44,683 bases of DNA from a bacterium (lineage in GTDB: Bacteria; Moduliflexota; Moduliflexia; Moduliflexales; JAUQPW01). This document shows positions 17,685 through 25,916 of the stretch, one piece after another. The notes below the pieces were generated by a model. The model was not told the DNA's origin and ran no database searches. It was given only the letters and a program-made list of their open reading frames with translations. Made by a program: the position numbers and the translations under genes. The stretch lies in assembly GCA_030550175.1 (NCBI GenBank), contig JAUQPW010000042.1, forward strand, positions 1 through 44,683. Direction: 5' to 3'. Each line of letters begins with the position of its first letter. The stretch's first letter is position 1.

Positions 17685-18098
17685 TTATGATTTTACGCTT
17701 AATTTGGATAAGTTCCCATGTAAAATAATGGGATCCATTGCTTGCATTTCATCGGCATAATTCATGTTGGGAATAGGGTAAAGCAGATAAATAGATTTAC
17801 CCAAAACATGGGCAAAGCCCATTTCTAAAAAAGAATTTCCTCCGATATACCCCTGGATCCCATGAGCGTCATAATTTAAAACCAAGATGGCATCACTCTC
17901 TAAAATCTTCCAGTAATAATCCCGGATCAAATCATATTCCCGTTTCCGATTGGCATCTTCATTTTTAGGTAGTCGTTGTTTGGCATGCTCTTCTGTAAAC
18001 CTGGGAATAACCACCTGATGCCCTTGAGCTTCCAGGATCTTTTGAGCTTCCAGCATTTCTCTGGCGAAAGACATGCTCCCACAAATCACAATCTTCAT
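17685..18098 (-). CDS. Nucleoside 2-deoxyribosyltransferase-like protein
   Basis: The 137-aa cytoplasmic protein starts MKIVICGSMSFAREMLEAQK, followed by GHQVVIPRF, the opening strand and loop of the deoxyribosyltransferase-like Rossmann fold. ESDAILVLNYDAHGIQGYIG and GGNSFLEMGFAHVLGKSIYL supply the acidic nucleotide-binding region and the catalytic-type Glu in FLEMGFA. The fold covers deoxyribosyltransferases, nucleoside hydrolases such as Rcl, and toxin-like NAD-binding members, so the reaction is not certain. It starts five bases after the GST-like gene's stop and so forms an operon with it. A role in nucleotide-pool cleaning is inference. Confidence 0.78.
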   Translation of the reverse strand: MKIVICGSMSFAREMLEAQKILEAQGHQVVIPRFTEEHAKQRLPKNEDANRKREYDLIRDYYWKILESDAILVLNYDAHGIQGYIGGNSFLEMGFAHVLGKSIYLLYPIPNMNYADEMQAMDPIILHGNLSKLSVKS

Positions 18099-18103
18099 AA
18101 TCC

Positions 18104-18697
18104 CTAAACCCTTATCTTATTCCTCTGCTCAACCCGGTCAAACCAGGCTTGAACCTTTTTATATTCAGCCGGTATTTCCATTTTCATAGAGTTTTTAAAT
18201 CGATGGATTTGAACATAGACCGAAATATCCGCGATGCTGTATTCATCAGCTACCAGAAACTTTTTCCCGGTCAGAAATTTATCGAGTACGGAGAAGTGAA
18301 TCTGCAACATTCGCAGAGCTTCATCCAGAACTTTCTGGTTAATTTCCCCGGCCGGTTTGAGGGATTCGAAGAAAGCCTGACGTCGCGTGGTACAAAACAC
18401 TTCGTCGGCCCAATCTTCAATCATAAGAGCCAGGCCCAGGTCTTCTTCCTTTTGGGGGTAAATCCGGGGTTCCGGATAGGTTGCTTCTAAATACTCAGAT
18501 ATAAAGGTCGAATCTACAATGACTTTCCCATTATCGACGAGGACAGGTACGGCTTCCTGGCCGGATATCTGGATTAATTCCCGTTTATCCGTTCTTGGAA
18601 CTTCTACAGTTTCATAGATCAGGTTTTTTTCGGCCATTACAATTCTAACCTTCTGACAGAACGGGGAGTTTTCAAATTGATATAATTTCCTTGCCAT
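18104..18697 (-). CDS. Glutathione S-transferase family protein
   Basis: The 197-aa protein has an N-terminal thioredoxin-like domain beginning MARKLYQFENSPFCQKVRIV, with the SPFC active-site motif. The cis-Pro motif AVPVLVD and the E/S-T substrate loop VDSTFISEYLE follow. The C-terminal helical domain has YSIADISVYV, the GST N-capping box. The Cys at the active site suggests a glutaredoxin-like or omega/beta GST rather than a Ser/Tyr type. The natural substrate is unknown. No clear ribosome-binding site precedes the ATG. Confidence 0.88.
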   Translation of the reverse strand: MARKLYQFENSPFCQKVRIVMAEKNLIYETVEVPRTDKRELIQISGQEAVPVLVDNGKVIVDSTFISEYLEATYPEPRIYPQKEEDLGLALMIEDWADEVFCTTRRQAFFESLKPAGEINQKVLDEALRMLQIHFSVLDKFLTGKKFLVADEYSIADISVYVQIHRFKNSMKMEIPAEYKKVQAWFDRVEQRNKIRV

Positions 18698-18755
18698 ATA
18701 CCGTTAAACCGTAATACGTAACACGTAAGTAGGATTTTCGTGTGGGTTTTACGCT

Positions 18756-19310
18756 TTACATTTTACGGTTTAATAACTCTCGTAAAGCATCTCGGGTACT
18801 TTGAAAGGCCAGTTCCTCCCAGGGGATTTCATCTGGAGAGAAGAATCGGACTTCCTGAGCTTCCAGACCTGGGCTAAGTTCACCTCCAAGGATTTCAGCC
18901 AAATAAACTATGACAACCACGTCCACACCCGGGTAAGAGTAAACATTTAAAAGCGAGGTTACTTTGACATCCAGACCGATTTCCTCTTTGGTTTCACGAA
19001 TGGCGGCTTCCGATACAACTTCACCACGATCTATATAACCACCTGGAAAGGTCCACTTACCACGTGCAGGTTCGATGTCTCTCTTCAATAAAACAATCTT
19101 TCCCTCCTTTTGAGGAATGGTTCCGGCTGCAACTTTGGGATCCAGATACACAATCAGTTCACACCGGCTGCATATCAGTCTGGGTTTATTTTCCTCCATC
19201 AGGAACTTTTCAACGAGGGAACCGCCACAACGATAACAAAACTTAATTCTCTCCTTCTCAGAATGGGAAGGATGGAGTCGATGGTGTGAATCATGGAAGT
19301 GCGGGTGCAT
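18756..19310 (-). CDS. Nudix hydrolase with N-terminal zinc ribbon, probably leaderless
   Basis: The 184-aa protein has a zinc ribbon (C25/C28 and C47/C50) and then a Nudix box that is fully canonical: GGYIDRGEVVSEAAIRETKE, then EIGL. The layout is that of NADH pyrophosphatase-like or ADP-ribose pyrophosphatase-like Nudix proteins. The early His-rich stretch MHPHFHDSHHRLHPSHS is unusual and could bind metal. The minus-strand promoter TTGACA-17-TAGCAT lies so close that RNA would begin at or next to the ATG. I infer a leaderless mRNA, since there is also no ribosome-binding site. Confidence 0.88.
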   Translation of the reverse strand: MHPHFHDSHHRLHPSHSEKERIKFCYRCGGSLVEKFLMEENKPRLICSRCELIVYLDPKVAAGTIPQKEGKIVLLKRDIEPARGKWTFPGGYIDRGEVVSEAAIRETKEEIGLDVKVTSLLNVYSYPGVDVVVIVYLAEILGGELSPGLEAQEVRFFSPDEIPWEELAFQSTRDALRELLNRKM

Positions 19311-19316
19311 ATATAC

Positions 19317-19345
19317 ATGCTAGTTTAACTTTTTGGATCTGTCAA
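19317..19345 (-). promoter_or_regulatory. Sigma-70 promoter of the Nudix gene, set for a leaderless transcript
   Basis: On the minus strand TTGACA (19345-19340), a 17-base spacer and TAGCAT (19322-19317) are followed by six bases and then the ATG at 19310. The expected first RNA base is the A of the start codon. Confidence 0.6.
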
Positions 19346-19362
19346 TAAATTTCCGAAAAGCC

Positions 19363-19391
19363 TTGACAAAGCTCCTAAACTAAAGTAAAAG
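19363..19391 (+). promoter_or_regulatory. Candidate promoter for scpA
   Basis: TTGACA (19363-19368), a 17-base spacer and TAAAAG (19386-19391) point right, toward scpA. The RNA would begin at the inverted repeat 19395-19445. The -35 boxes of this promoter and the divergent Nudix promoter are only 17 bases apart. Confidence 0.5.
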
Positions 19392-19394
19392 ACT

Positions 19395-19445
19395 GTCCGT
19401 TGTTCGTTGTCCATTATACTTGACAATGGACAATGGACAACGGAC
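19395..19445. repeat. Inverted repeat of the CCGTTGTC type before scpA
   Basis: GTCCGTTGTTCGTTGTCCAT-like arm (19395-19415) pairs with 19425-19445 at 19 of 21 positions around a 9-base loop. A second member of the family lies at 34146-34198. Both sit just before a plus-strand start codon. Confidence 0.85.
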
Positions 19446-19451
19446 AAGACC

Positions 19452-20168
19452 ATGCCTTATAATATCAAATTACCCGTTTACGAAGGCCCTTTGGATCTGC
19501 TTTTACATCTCATCAAAAAGAACAAAATCGATATCTCCAATATTCCCATCGCCCTTATAACCCATCAATACCTGGAGTATTTAGAGGCCATGAAGGAGTT
19601 AAACCTGGAAATAGCCGGAGAGTTCCTGGTTATGGCAGCTACACTCCTTCATATCAAGTCACGGATGTTGTTACCCCAGGTTCAAGCAGAAAATCCGGAA
19701 GAGGAAGATCCCAGAACGGAATTGGTTCAGAAGCTCGTAGAGTATCAGAAATTTCGAGAACTGGCTCTGAAACTGGAGGAATTAGATACCTATCAAAGTC
19801 AACTCTATTTCAGAGAACCTCTTCCTGAAGAGCGACCCGATGTAGAAGTCGAGTATGAGTTTGAAGTCAGTTTATTTGATCTGATTTCGGCCTTTCATAA
19901 AGCTTTGAAGTCTCTAGAAGCTCAGACCCCTTATCGGGTGGAGGTAGAACGAATTGATATTCAACAAAAAATGATCGAGTTACTGGAAATCCTTGAAACC
20001 ACTCCTTCCCTTTCTTTTACCACACTGCTTAAAAACACGCTCCATAAGGTCGAACTCATCGTGCTATTTCTCGGGATCTTAGAACTGGCAAAATTGGGTC
20101 AGATTTTTCTCAGCCAATCGGAATTCTGTGGAGAGATCTGGATCCATCGCAGGCAGGAAGAGGAATAA
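19452..20168 (+). CDS. scpA: Segregation and condensation protein A
   Basis: The 238-aa kleisin subunit bridges the SMC ATPase heads in the bacterial condensin used for chromosome segregation. The N-terminal domain reads YNIKLPVYEGPLDLLLHLIK, and TLLHIKSRMLLP (about 75-86) is a family hallmark. The C-terminal winged helix contains LFLGILELAKLGQIFLSQ. The frame is open back to 19407, but that part is made of the inverted repeat, so I place the start at the ATG at 19452. ScpB and SMC are not adjacent, although scpB often follows. A large inverted repeat lies directly downstream. Confidence 0.95.
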   Translation: MPYNIKLPVYEGPLDLLLHLIKKNKIDISNIPIALITHQYLEYLEAMKELNLEIAGEFLVMAATLLHIKSRMLLPQVQAENPEEEDPRTELVQKLVEYQKFRELALKLEELDTYQSQLYFREPLPEERPDVEVEYEFEVSLFDLISAFHKALKSLEAQTPYRVEVERIDIQQKMIELLEILETTPSLSFTTLLKNTLHKVELIVLFLGILELAKLGQIFLSQSEFCGEIWIHRRQEEE

Positions 20169-20173
20169 GTAGA

Positions 20174-20302
20174 AGTGTGGGGGTGTGGGGGTGAGGGAGT
20201 GTGGGAGTATGGGGGTATGCAAGTAAATTTTTCTACACTTCCATACTCTCACCCTCTTACACCTCACACTTCCACACTTCCATACTCCCATACTCCCACA
20301 CT
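20174..20302. repeat. Large imperfect inverted repeat made of GTGTGGGAGTATGG-like units
   Basis: The left arm (about 20174-20220) is a string of GTGTGGGGGTGTGGG-like units. The right arm (about 20238-20302) is their reverse complement (ACTCCCATACTCCCAC-like). Together they can form a long hairpin between the convergent scpA and repeat-protein genes, where it may stop transcription from both sides. Confidence 0.85.
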
Positions 20303-20310
20303 TCTGCTCC

Positions 20311-21909
20311 TTACTCTCGCGGTTCCGTCATTTTCAAAACTTCCTTCTCGGTTTCCTGGTTTATCTCTTCCTCTGCATATTCCTGGGAGAGGAAATGGAT
20401 ATATTCCTCAAGTTCTTCTATCCTGGTTTCAAGGGGTTTTATCAGAGAGATCGGCACAGGCAAGTCTTTTACAGCCTGTTCCAGGACGGCGATGGAATCA
20501 AAAACAAGGTGAGCTAAACGGCCTTTATAAAGTTGCTTGGTTGGGTATTTGGCAATTTCATAAATGGAGGAAAGGGGCAGGTGAGAATTCTTAGAAAGGT
20601 CGGACGGAGGTACATGGGGTTTCATTAAGTTAAAGGCCTTTTCCACTTTTTCGGCATTTCGTTGGACCAACTCCAAAACCCTTTCGACCGATTGGGTTAC
20701 AGGCATTCGCAGGCCTATATACTCACTTAGAATAGATTCCGTTTCCTTTAAAAGATCCGAAGTATTTTTGAGGATGGCTGGAGGAAATTGAACCAGTTGA
20801 TGGATCGATAAGCCATCTAGATCCCGACAAATAGCCTGGATCATTCCTCCCCGCAATTTAAGGGACTGTACTATCTTTTCCTCGGCCTTCTCAATAACTT
20901 CTAAATCTACCGCTTCATCCATGTGGTAGGGATGTTTCTTAAAAAATCCATAAGTCTGCCTGAGTAACCCTCTGCAGTTTATCAAAGTTCTGGCTAAATT
21001 TTTCGCGATACTTTTCTCATCAATAAGCATGATATGGTCGCAGAGTCTCAAAACCCGAATGGCCTGAACCAGGTAAGCTTTACGTACTTTAAGAGGTATT
21101 AAGATTCTTAATAAGAGAGTTTGACATTGCTCTTTAAAAACTTCCAGGTAAGAATTTCTGATCTGAAGGGTCTCTAAATCTTCAAGGGTCGTTTTGAGAA
21201 GCGTTTTATAATCCTCCAGTTTTTTCGTCGGATATTGCTGGATATCATGGATGAGAATTTGCTCAGGAACCCCCTCGAGGAGGGTATGTAATTTTTTGAT
21301 CGGTTTTATCTTTTTTCGAAACAGAATAAGTCCTTGCTGGAGATTCGATAAAATCACCCGATAAATCTTATAGAGATCCGAGGTTTTATCCACAATGGAG
21401 AAGATGCGCTTTAACAGGGATTTATAATCCTGTAATTGGGCTTCCGAGTATTTAAAGGCTATCAATTCGGGAGACCCATTAAAAAAGTCCAGCTGAAACT
21501 TAATATTAAGGGCTTCAAAGAGATTCACCGTAGCCTGGGTCAGACGCTTTTGAGTTTCCGGATCAGATTCATAAGAGATCTGAATATCTTCTAAGAGATT
21601 CCAATGCTGGAGTAATTTATCCAAAGGCTGGTGTAGGGTGAAAATCTCAGGAGGTACTTGAAGGAGATTCTTTATAAGCGCCCGGCCTGTTTCGTTTCTT
21701 TCCTGAATGGCCTTTTTAATCCGTTGAAGGGTTTTTTTCAAGAAAGGCGCCATTTCTGGATCGGCTGATACGAGAGCCTTCTTAAGTAGAACCTGATCCC
21801 TTTGGAGCGTTTTTAAAGGGTAGGTTTTTACACATTCTGATAGGTTAAGAGAATCTGCCAGTTGATATCGGTTAAGTACCGCCTGGATATCATTTTTCTG
21901 AGAGGCCAT
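20311..21909 (-). CDS. Uncharacterised all-helical protein with internal repeats of about 70-80 aa, coupled to glyS
   Basis: I do not recognise this 532-aa protein. It has no signal peptide, membrane segment or catalytic motif, and is rich in Leu, Lys, Gln and Glu, so it should be helical and cytoplasmic. It contains a recurring motif of the form YPxKxLxxYKxLLKxxL: residues 30-46 (YPLKTLQRDQVLLKKAL), 154-170 (YSEAQLQDYKSLLKRIF), 226-242 (YPTKKLEDYKTLLKTTL), 375-391 (FPPAILKNTSDLLKETE) and 455-471 (YPTKQLYKGRLAHLVFD). Weaker copies lie near 85 and 300. The spacing of about 55-80 residues implies seven units. Its ATG is two bases after the glyS stop, so translation is coupled. A scaffold role, perhaps linked to translation, is inference. 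Confidence 0.85.
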   Translation of the reverse strand: MASQKNDIQAVLNRYQLADSLNLSECVKTYPLKTLQRDQVLLKKALVSADPEMAPFLKKTLQRIKKAIQERNETGRALIKNLLQVPPEIFTLHQPLDKLLQHWNLLEDIQISYESDPETQKRLTQATVNLFEALNIKFQLDFFNGSPELIAFKYSEAQLQDYKSLLKRIFSIVDKTSDLYKIYRVILSNLQQGLILFRKKIKPIKKLHTLLEGVPEQILIHDIQQYPTKKLEDYKTLLKTTLEDLETLQIRNSYLEVFKEQCQTLLLRILIPLKVRKAYLVQAIRVLRLCDHIMLIDEKSIAKNLARTLINCRGLLRQTYGFFKKHPYHMDEAVDLEVIEKAEEKIVQSLKLRGGMIQAICRDLDGLSIHQLVQFPPAILKNTSDLLKETESILSEYIGLRMPVTQSVERVLELVQRNAEKVEKAFNLMKPHVPPSDLSKNSHLPLSSIYEIAKYPTKQLYKGRLAHLVFDSIAVLEQAVKDLPVPISLIKPLETRIEELEEYIHFLSQEYAEEEINQETEKEVLKMTEPRE

Positions 21910-21911
21910 TT

Positions 21912-23978
21912 TTAGACCACCAGCTTGGAGAAATCTGCAAATCCTCTAAAGAGATCTGCAATAGTATCTAGCAAGGCCAGACGATTAGTGCGAATCTCCG
22001 GATCTTCAACCATCACCATTACGCCGGTAAAAAACCTATCGACCGGAGATCGAAGGGTTGAAATCTCGGTCAAAGCTTTTCTATATTCCTTCTGCGCAAA
22101 GGCTGAAGCAACCAGATCTTTTATTTTAAGTACAGCCTGGTATAGATCCTTTTCCTCGTCACGCTCGAAAAGATTCGGATTTACCTTACCCGAGAAGCCC
22201 TTGGGGATAATATTGATGACGCGCTTAAAGGCAATCAAAAGTGATTCAAAGCCCGGATCATTTCTAAACTCGGCAAGGGCTAAGATGCGTCTATAACTAT
22301 CAACCAGATCATCAAACTCCACAGAAAGTACAGCTTCTATGGTATCTTGGCGGATTCCCTGACTGGTCAGGAGATTTATAAACCGAACTTTAAAGAACTC
22401 CAAAACTTCTTTTTTCACCTCTTCGGGAGGTCGGAGAAGTTTTCCTTGAAGTAATTGTAAGGATTGGGAGATCAGAGCATTCAGCGAGAGGGAGTATTCT
22501 TTACCCAGGATGATGTGGATAATTCCCAAAGCCTGTCGTCGGAGTGCATAGGGATCCTCGGAACCGGTGGGAATCAGGTTAACTCCAAAACAACCCACAA
22601 TGGTATCTAATTTATCTGCCAGACTGACCAGCGCTCCAGAGGTCGACTCTGGGATAGCATCTCCTGCAAACCGGGGGCGATAATGTTCCAGGATTCCCTT
22701 CACGACTTCTTCGGGTTCTCCCGATAACCTGGCATATTCGCTTCCCATGATTCCCTGTAAGTTGGGAAATTCCTTGACCATCTCCGTAACCAGGTCTGCT
22801 TTACAGAGCTGTGCCGTCCGGGCTACCAGGGGTTTTGAGGATTCATCTATAATCGAGGCCAGATATAAGGCCAGTTGCGTAAACCTTTGAACCTTTTCGT
22901 AGGAAGTTCCTAACTTTTCCTGGAAAATAACTTGCTTTAAATCTTCCAATCGAGTTTCTAAAGGACGTTTCTGATCTTCGTGGAAGAAAAACTCAGCATC
23001 TGCCAAACGGGCTTTCAAAACACGCTCATTCCCCTGCCGAATAATGCTCATATCCTTGGCCACCATATTGCTCACAACGAGAAAGTAGGGAAGCAACTGA
23101 CCCTTGGAATCCACTACAGAAAAATACTTCTGATGTTCACGCAGGGTTGTGATCAGAAGTTCCCGGGGCAATCTTAAATAACCCGGATCAAATTGACCCC
23201 AAATGACCTTGGGGTACTCGACCAGGAAGGTAACGGTATCAAGAAGTGCTTCATCTTCCAGAGGTTTACCTCCCTTCTGAGAAGCCACTTCCACAAGTTG
23301 TTTCCGGATAGATTCCCGTCGTTCGTCGGGATCTACGATCACATAAGCTTCTCTAAGGGCTTGAAGATAAGTGGCGAAATCCTGAATTGGGATGGCTTGC
23401 GGTTTGAGAAATCGATGACCATAGGTCAAAGAACCGCTTCGGAGTTCCTCAAGTTGAAAGTCTACCACTTCCCCTCCGAAAAGGGCGAGAATCCAGTGAA
23501 TCGGTCTGGCAAATCGTAAACGGCTTTCTCCCCATCGCATGGATTTAGGAAACGATAAAGAAGTTATGAGTTCCGGCAGAATTTTACGAAGCAGCGTACC
23601 TGTCTCGCTCCCTTTCTCCCACTTAATAACACAAACATATTCTCCTCGCTCAGTAGCCTTGATACAGAGATCTTCAACCGTTACACCCTGCCCCCGGGCA
23701 AACCCCAAGGCAGCTTTTGTAGGATTCCCTTTCTCATCATAAGCCACACGTTTTGCGGGACCCAGAACTTCTGTAACAAAATCCTGTTGCCTTTCCTCAA
23801 CCTGACCCATGTACAAAGTTAGACGACGAGGGGTTCCCAGGGCCTTTATCTCAGAAAAGCCAATCCGATAGGTCTCAAATAGTTTTCTCGCGTTTTGTTC
23901 TATTTCCTTGAGAGCCATTAAAACGAAGCTACTCGGTATTTCCTCAGTTCCGATTTCTAGTAGCAATTCTTTGGGCAT
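21912..23978 (-). CDS. glyS: Glycine-tRNA ligase beta subunit
   Basis: The 688-aa beta subunit of the alpha2beta2 glycyl-tRNA synthetase recognises tRNA-Gly. The normal length and the opening LLLEIGTEEIPSSF are diagnostic. RRLTLYMGQV, LRFARPIHWILALFGG and PYALRRQALGI also match, and a DALR-type anticodon-binding region ends the protein. The ribosome-binding site is GGAGA. The alpha subunit gene glyQ, which usually precedes glyS directly, is not in the 290 bases upstream or elsewhere in the window. Those bases contain only a palindromic repeat (24196-24228). The repeat protein follows two bases downstream. Confidence 0.97.
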   Translation of the reverse strand: MPKELLLEIGTEEIPSSFVLMALKEIEQNARKLFETYRIGFSEIKALGTPRRLTLYMGQVEERQQDFVTEVLGPAKRVAYDEKGNPTKAALGFARGQGVTVEDLCIKATERGEYVCVIKWEKGSETGTLLRKILPELITSLSFPKSMRWGESRLRFARPIHWILALFGGEVVDFQLEELRSGSLTYGHRFLKPQAIPIQDFATYLQALREAYVIVDPDERRESIRKQLVEVASQKGGKPLEDEALLDTVTFLVEYPKVIWGQFDPGYLRLPRELLITTLREHQKYFSVVDSKGQLLPYFLVVSNMVAKDMSIIRQGNERVLKARLADAEFFFHEDQKRPLETRLEDLKQVIFQEKLGTSYEKVQRFTQLALYLASIIDESSKPLVARTAQLCKADLVTEMVKEFPNLQGIMGSEYARLSGEPEEVVKGILEHYRPRFAGDAIPESTSGALVSLADKLDTIVGCFGVNLIPTGSEDPYALRRQALGIIHIILGKEYSLSLNALISQSLQLLQGKLLRPPEEVKKEVLEFFKVRFINLLTSQGIRQDTIEAVLSVEFDDLVDSYRRILALAEFRNDPGFESLLIAFKRVINIIPKGFSGKVNPNLFERDEEKDLYQAVLKIKDLVASAFAQKEYRKALTEISTLRSPVDRFFTGVMVMVEDPEIRTNRLALLDTIADLFRGFADFSKLVV

Positions 23979-24195
23979 TTTATCTCCTTCTTCTTAACTT
24001 TATGGAGGGGGATTTCTTCTTTAACTTTAACTGATTTTATTTTTAAAATAGGATAAAACCGCCCTGGATGGTAAGCAAGAAAAAAATAGTAGGAGGGTTC
24101 AGGAAATTTACTGATGGGCTTCCGAAATCATAAAGATACAAAGGATCAGTGGGAAATTATCCTATACCAGGATGTTCACGACCTTCCAGTGATTA

Positions 24196-24228
24196 CGCAG
24201 GGGCAATCCCTTGTGGCCGCCCCTACGA
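24196..24228. repeat. GGGGCAATC...GCCCCTACG intergenic palindrome
   Basis: Bases 24196-24228 contain GGGGC paired with GCCCC around a short loop and end in CCCCTACGATC. A related copy is at 27735-27770. It is a common type of dispersed intergenic repeat in bacteria. Confidence 0.65.
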
Positions 24229-24266
24229 TCTATAAGACTTTTCAATGGGGAAGTGGTTAAACCTCC

Positions 24267-25916
24267 TCAGCTTTCCTTTTTCTCCTCTTTATCTTCATCG
24301 GTGGCAGAAGCCGGAGATAATTTGCCTGGGATTTTAAGAACCTGACCCGCTTTAATCATATTGGGTTTTTTCAGAGAGTTTGCAGACATAAGGGCTTTAA
24401 CGGAGGTTTTATAAAGTTTGGCAATAGCCGAGAGACTTTGTCCCTGTTTAACTTTGTGGGTTTTATCGAAGTTCAGGCTGGCAAATTTCTGGGAAGAGGG
24501 AATCATGGCATATTTAGTTTCAAAATCTGCTTTACTTCCTGCCGGTATTTTTAAAACGTAATTCTTGGGAATCATGTACCGGGAAGAGAAAACCCCTTCC
24601 CGCAGAGCCGGATTCAATTCACGAAGATCTTCCTCGGAAAGAGAGCAATATTTAATGATATCCGACATTTTTACATAATCTTTGATGACCACTTCATCGT
24701 ACTGAAGAGGCGGATCCATGACCACATCCCCGAAATAGGTTTTAATATCAGACATAACCTCAAGAGCCGCCAGGAATTCAGGGTAGAAATTACGGGAAGC
24801 AAATCCAAAATTCTCTCCGTTATACTTTTGAATAATATCTGCAATATCCCTGGATTTAAGCTGTGCTATCGCTTTCTGTATCCCTCCAGCCCCGTGGTTG
24901 TAAGCCGTAATAGCCAGGGGCCAGGAATTGAGCAACTTATAATTAGCTGCCAGCAGCTTTGCAGCTGCTATGGTGGATTTGATCGGATCACGTCGCTCAT
25001 CCACTACATTGTCGATTCGCATATACATTTTTCCCGTATACTTCATGAATTGCCACAATCCGGCAGCACCTACAAAGGAATAAGCATAAGTGTTAAAAGC
25101 AGATTCTACAAAGGGGAGACGGGTCAGCTCCACCGGTAAATTGGCCTCTCTAAAAATTCGCTCCATCTCCGCTATATAACGACCTGAGGTCGCAATACCT
25201 TTTATCATCCGGTCTCTTTGCCCAATTTGTCCTCGGATTCGGTCTTTCGCCTCCTTATCCACCCCGTTTTCACTGACCTTTTTAAACATAGCATAAATTT
25301 TCTTTTCCTCCTCGGTCATGGCATCTACATTATCTCCCTTTTTTTCTAATTCGGTCAGAATCCCCTTATACTTCTCAATGGCCCTATCTACGGCTTTTCG
25401 CTTATCGGCTTCAGATCGGAGATCATCCCCATCCAGGTCCACCACCGTGTAAATTATATCTAGATACCAATTATCATGAATAACGACCTGCTTGGTGGTA
25501 TATTTGGAGAAAATCTTTTTCCAGAATTCTACTTGAGGACGAAGTTCATCCGGATAAGGAAACGGTCCGATTTCGGTTTTCCGCGTCAGAGTCCCTTCCA
25601 TTATGGAGATATAAGGCCCCAGTGTGTATTTCACATCATCGATTTCAGAGTAAGAGAGTAAAATGGCTAAAATAGGGGGAATAAAGGTAAGGCCGTATTT
25701 ACTCCATTTAATCTTAATTCGGTCATCAAAGGTAATAAGAAGAGAATAGATAGACTTGCAGAAGGGAATGAGTCTGGACCTTAAAAAGGGATCTATATGG
25801 GAAACCCATATAGGTCTTAATCGAGTTAGAGACTTTACTACTATCTTTTGAAGGGTGAATAAAGATCTTAATCTGGTTAAAAACTCTGATAGTACCTTAC
25901 GAAAGTCTAGTTTCAT
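24267..25916 (-). CDS. MltD-like lytic transglycosylase with one LysM domain and an N-terminal membrane anchor
   Basis: The 549-aa enzyme cleaves peptidoglycan glycan strands. The SLT catalytic domain spans about 245-370, with catalytic E271 in LPFVESAFN, then GAAGLWQFM and AITAYNHGAGG. A LysM peptidoglycan-binding domain lies at about 488-535 (KVKQGQSLSAIAKLYKTS, with a C-terminal LKIPG). Instead of the usual lipoprotein signal, the first 75 residues are basic and helical. A short hydrophobic segment (76-90, LTFIPPILAILLSYS) should act as an uncleaved anchor with the enzyme outside. Residues 160-240 are charged and coiled. AGGGGAGG before the ATG is a strong ribosome-binding site. Confidence 0.92.
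   Translation of the reverse strand: MKLDFRKVLSEFLTRLRSLFTLQKIVVKSLTRLRPIWVSHIDPFLRSRLIPFCKSIYSLLITFDDRIKIKWSKYGLTFIPPILAILLSYSEIDDVKYTLGPYISIMEGTLTRKTEIGPFPYPDELRPQVEFWKKIFSKYTTKQVVIHDNWYLDIIYTVVDLDGDDLRSEADKRKAVDRAIEKYKGILTELEKKGDNVDAMTEEEKKIYAMFKKVSENGVDKEAKDRIRGQIGQRDRMIKGIATSGRYIAEMERIFREANLPVELTRLPFVESAFNTYAYSFVGAAGLWQFMKYTGKMYMRIDNVVDERRDPIKSTIAAAKLLAANYKLLNSWPLAITAYNHGAGGIQKAIAQLKSRDIADIIQKYNGENFGFASRNFYPEFLAALEVMSDIKTYFGDVVMDPPLQYDEVVIKDYVKMSDIIKYCSLSEEDLRELNPALREGVFSSRYMIPKNYVLKIPAGSKADFETKYAMIPSSQKFASLNFDKTHKVKQGQSLSAIAKLYKTSVKALMSANSLKKPNMIKAGQVLKIPGKLSPASATDEDKEEKKES

Noticed and set aside
19407..19451. N-terminal extension of ScpA
   Set aside because: It is made of the inverted repeat. 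The family sequence begins at the ATG at 19452.
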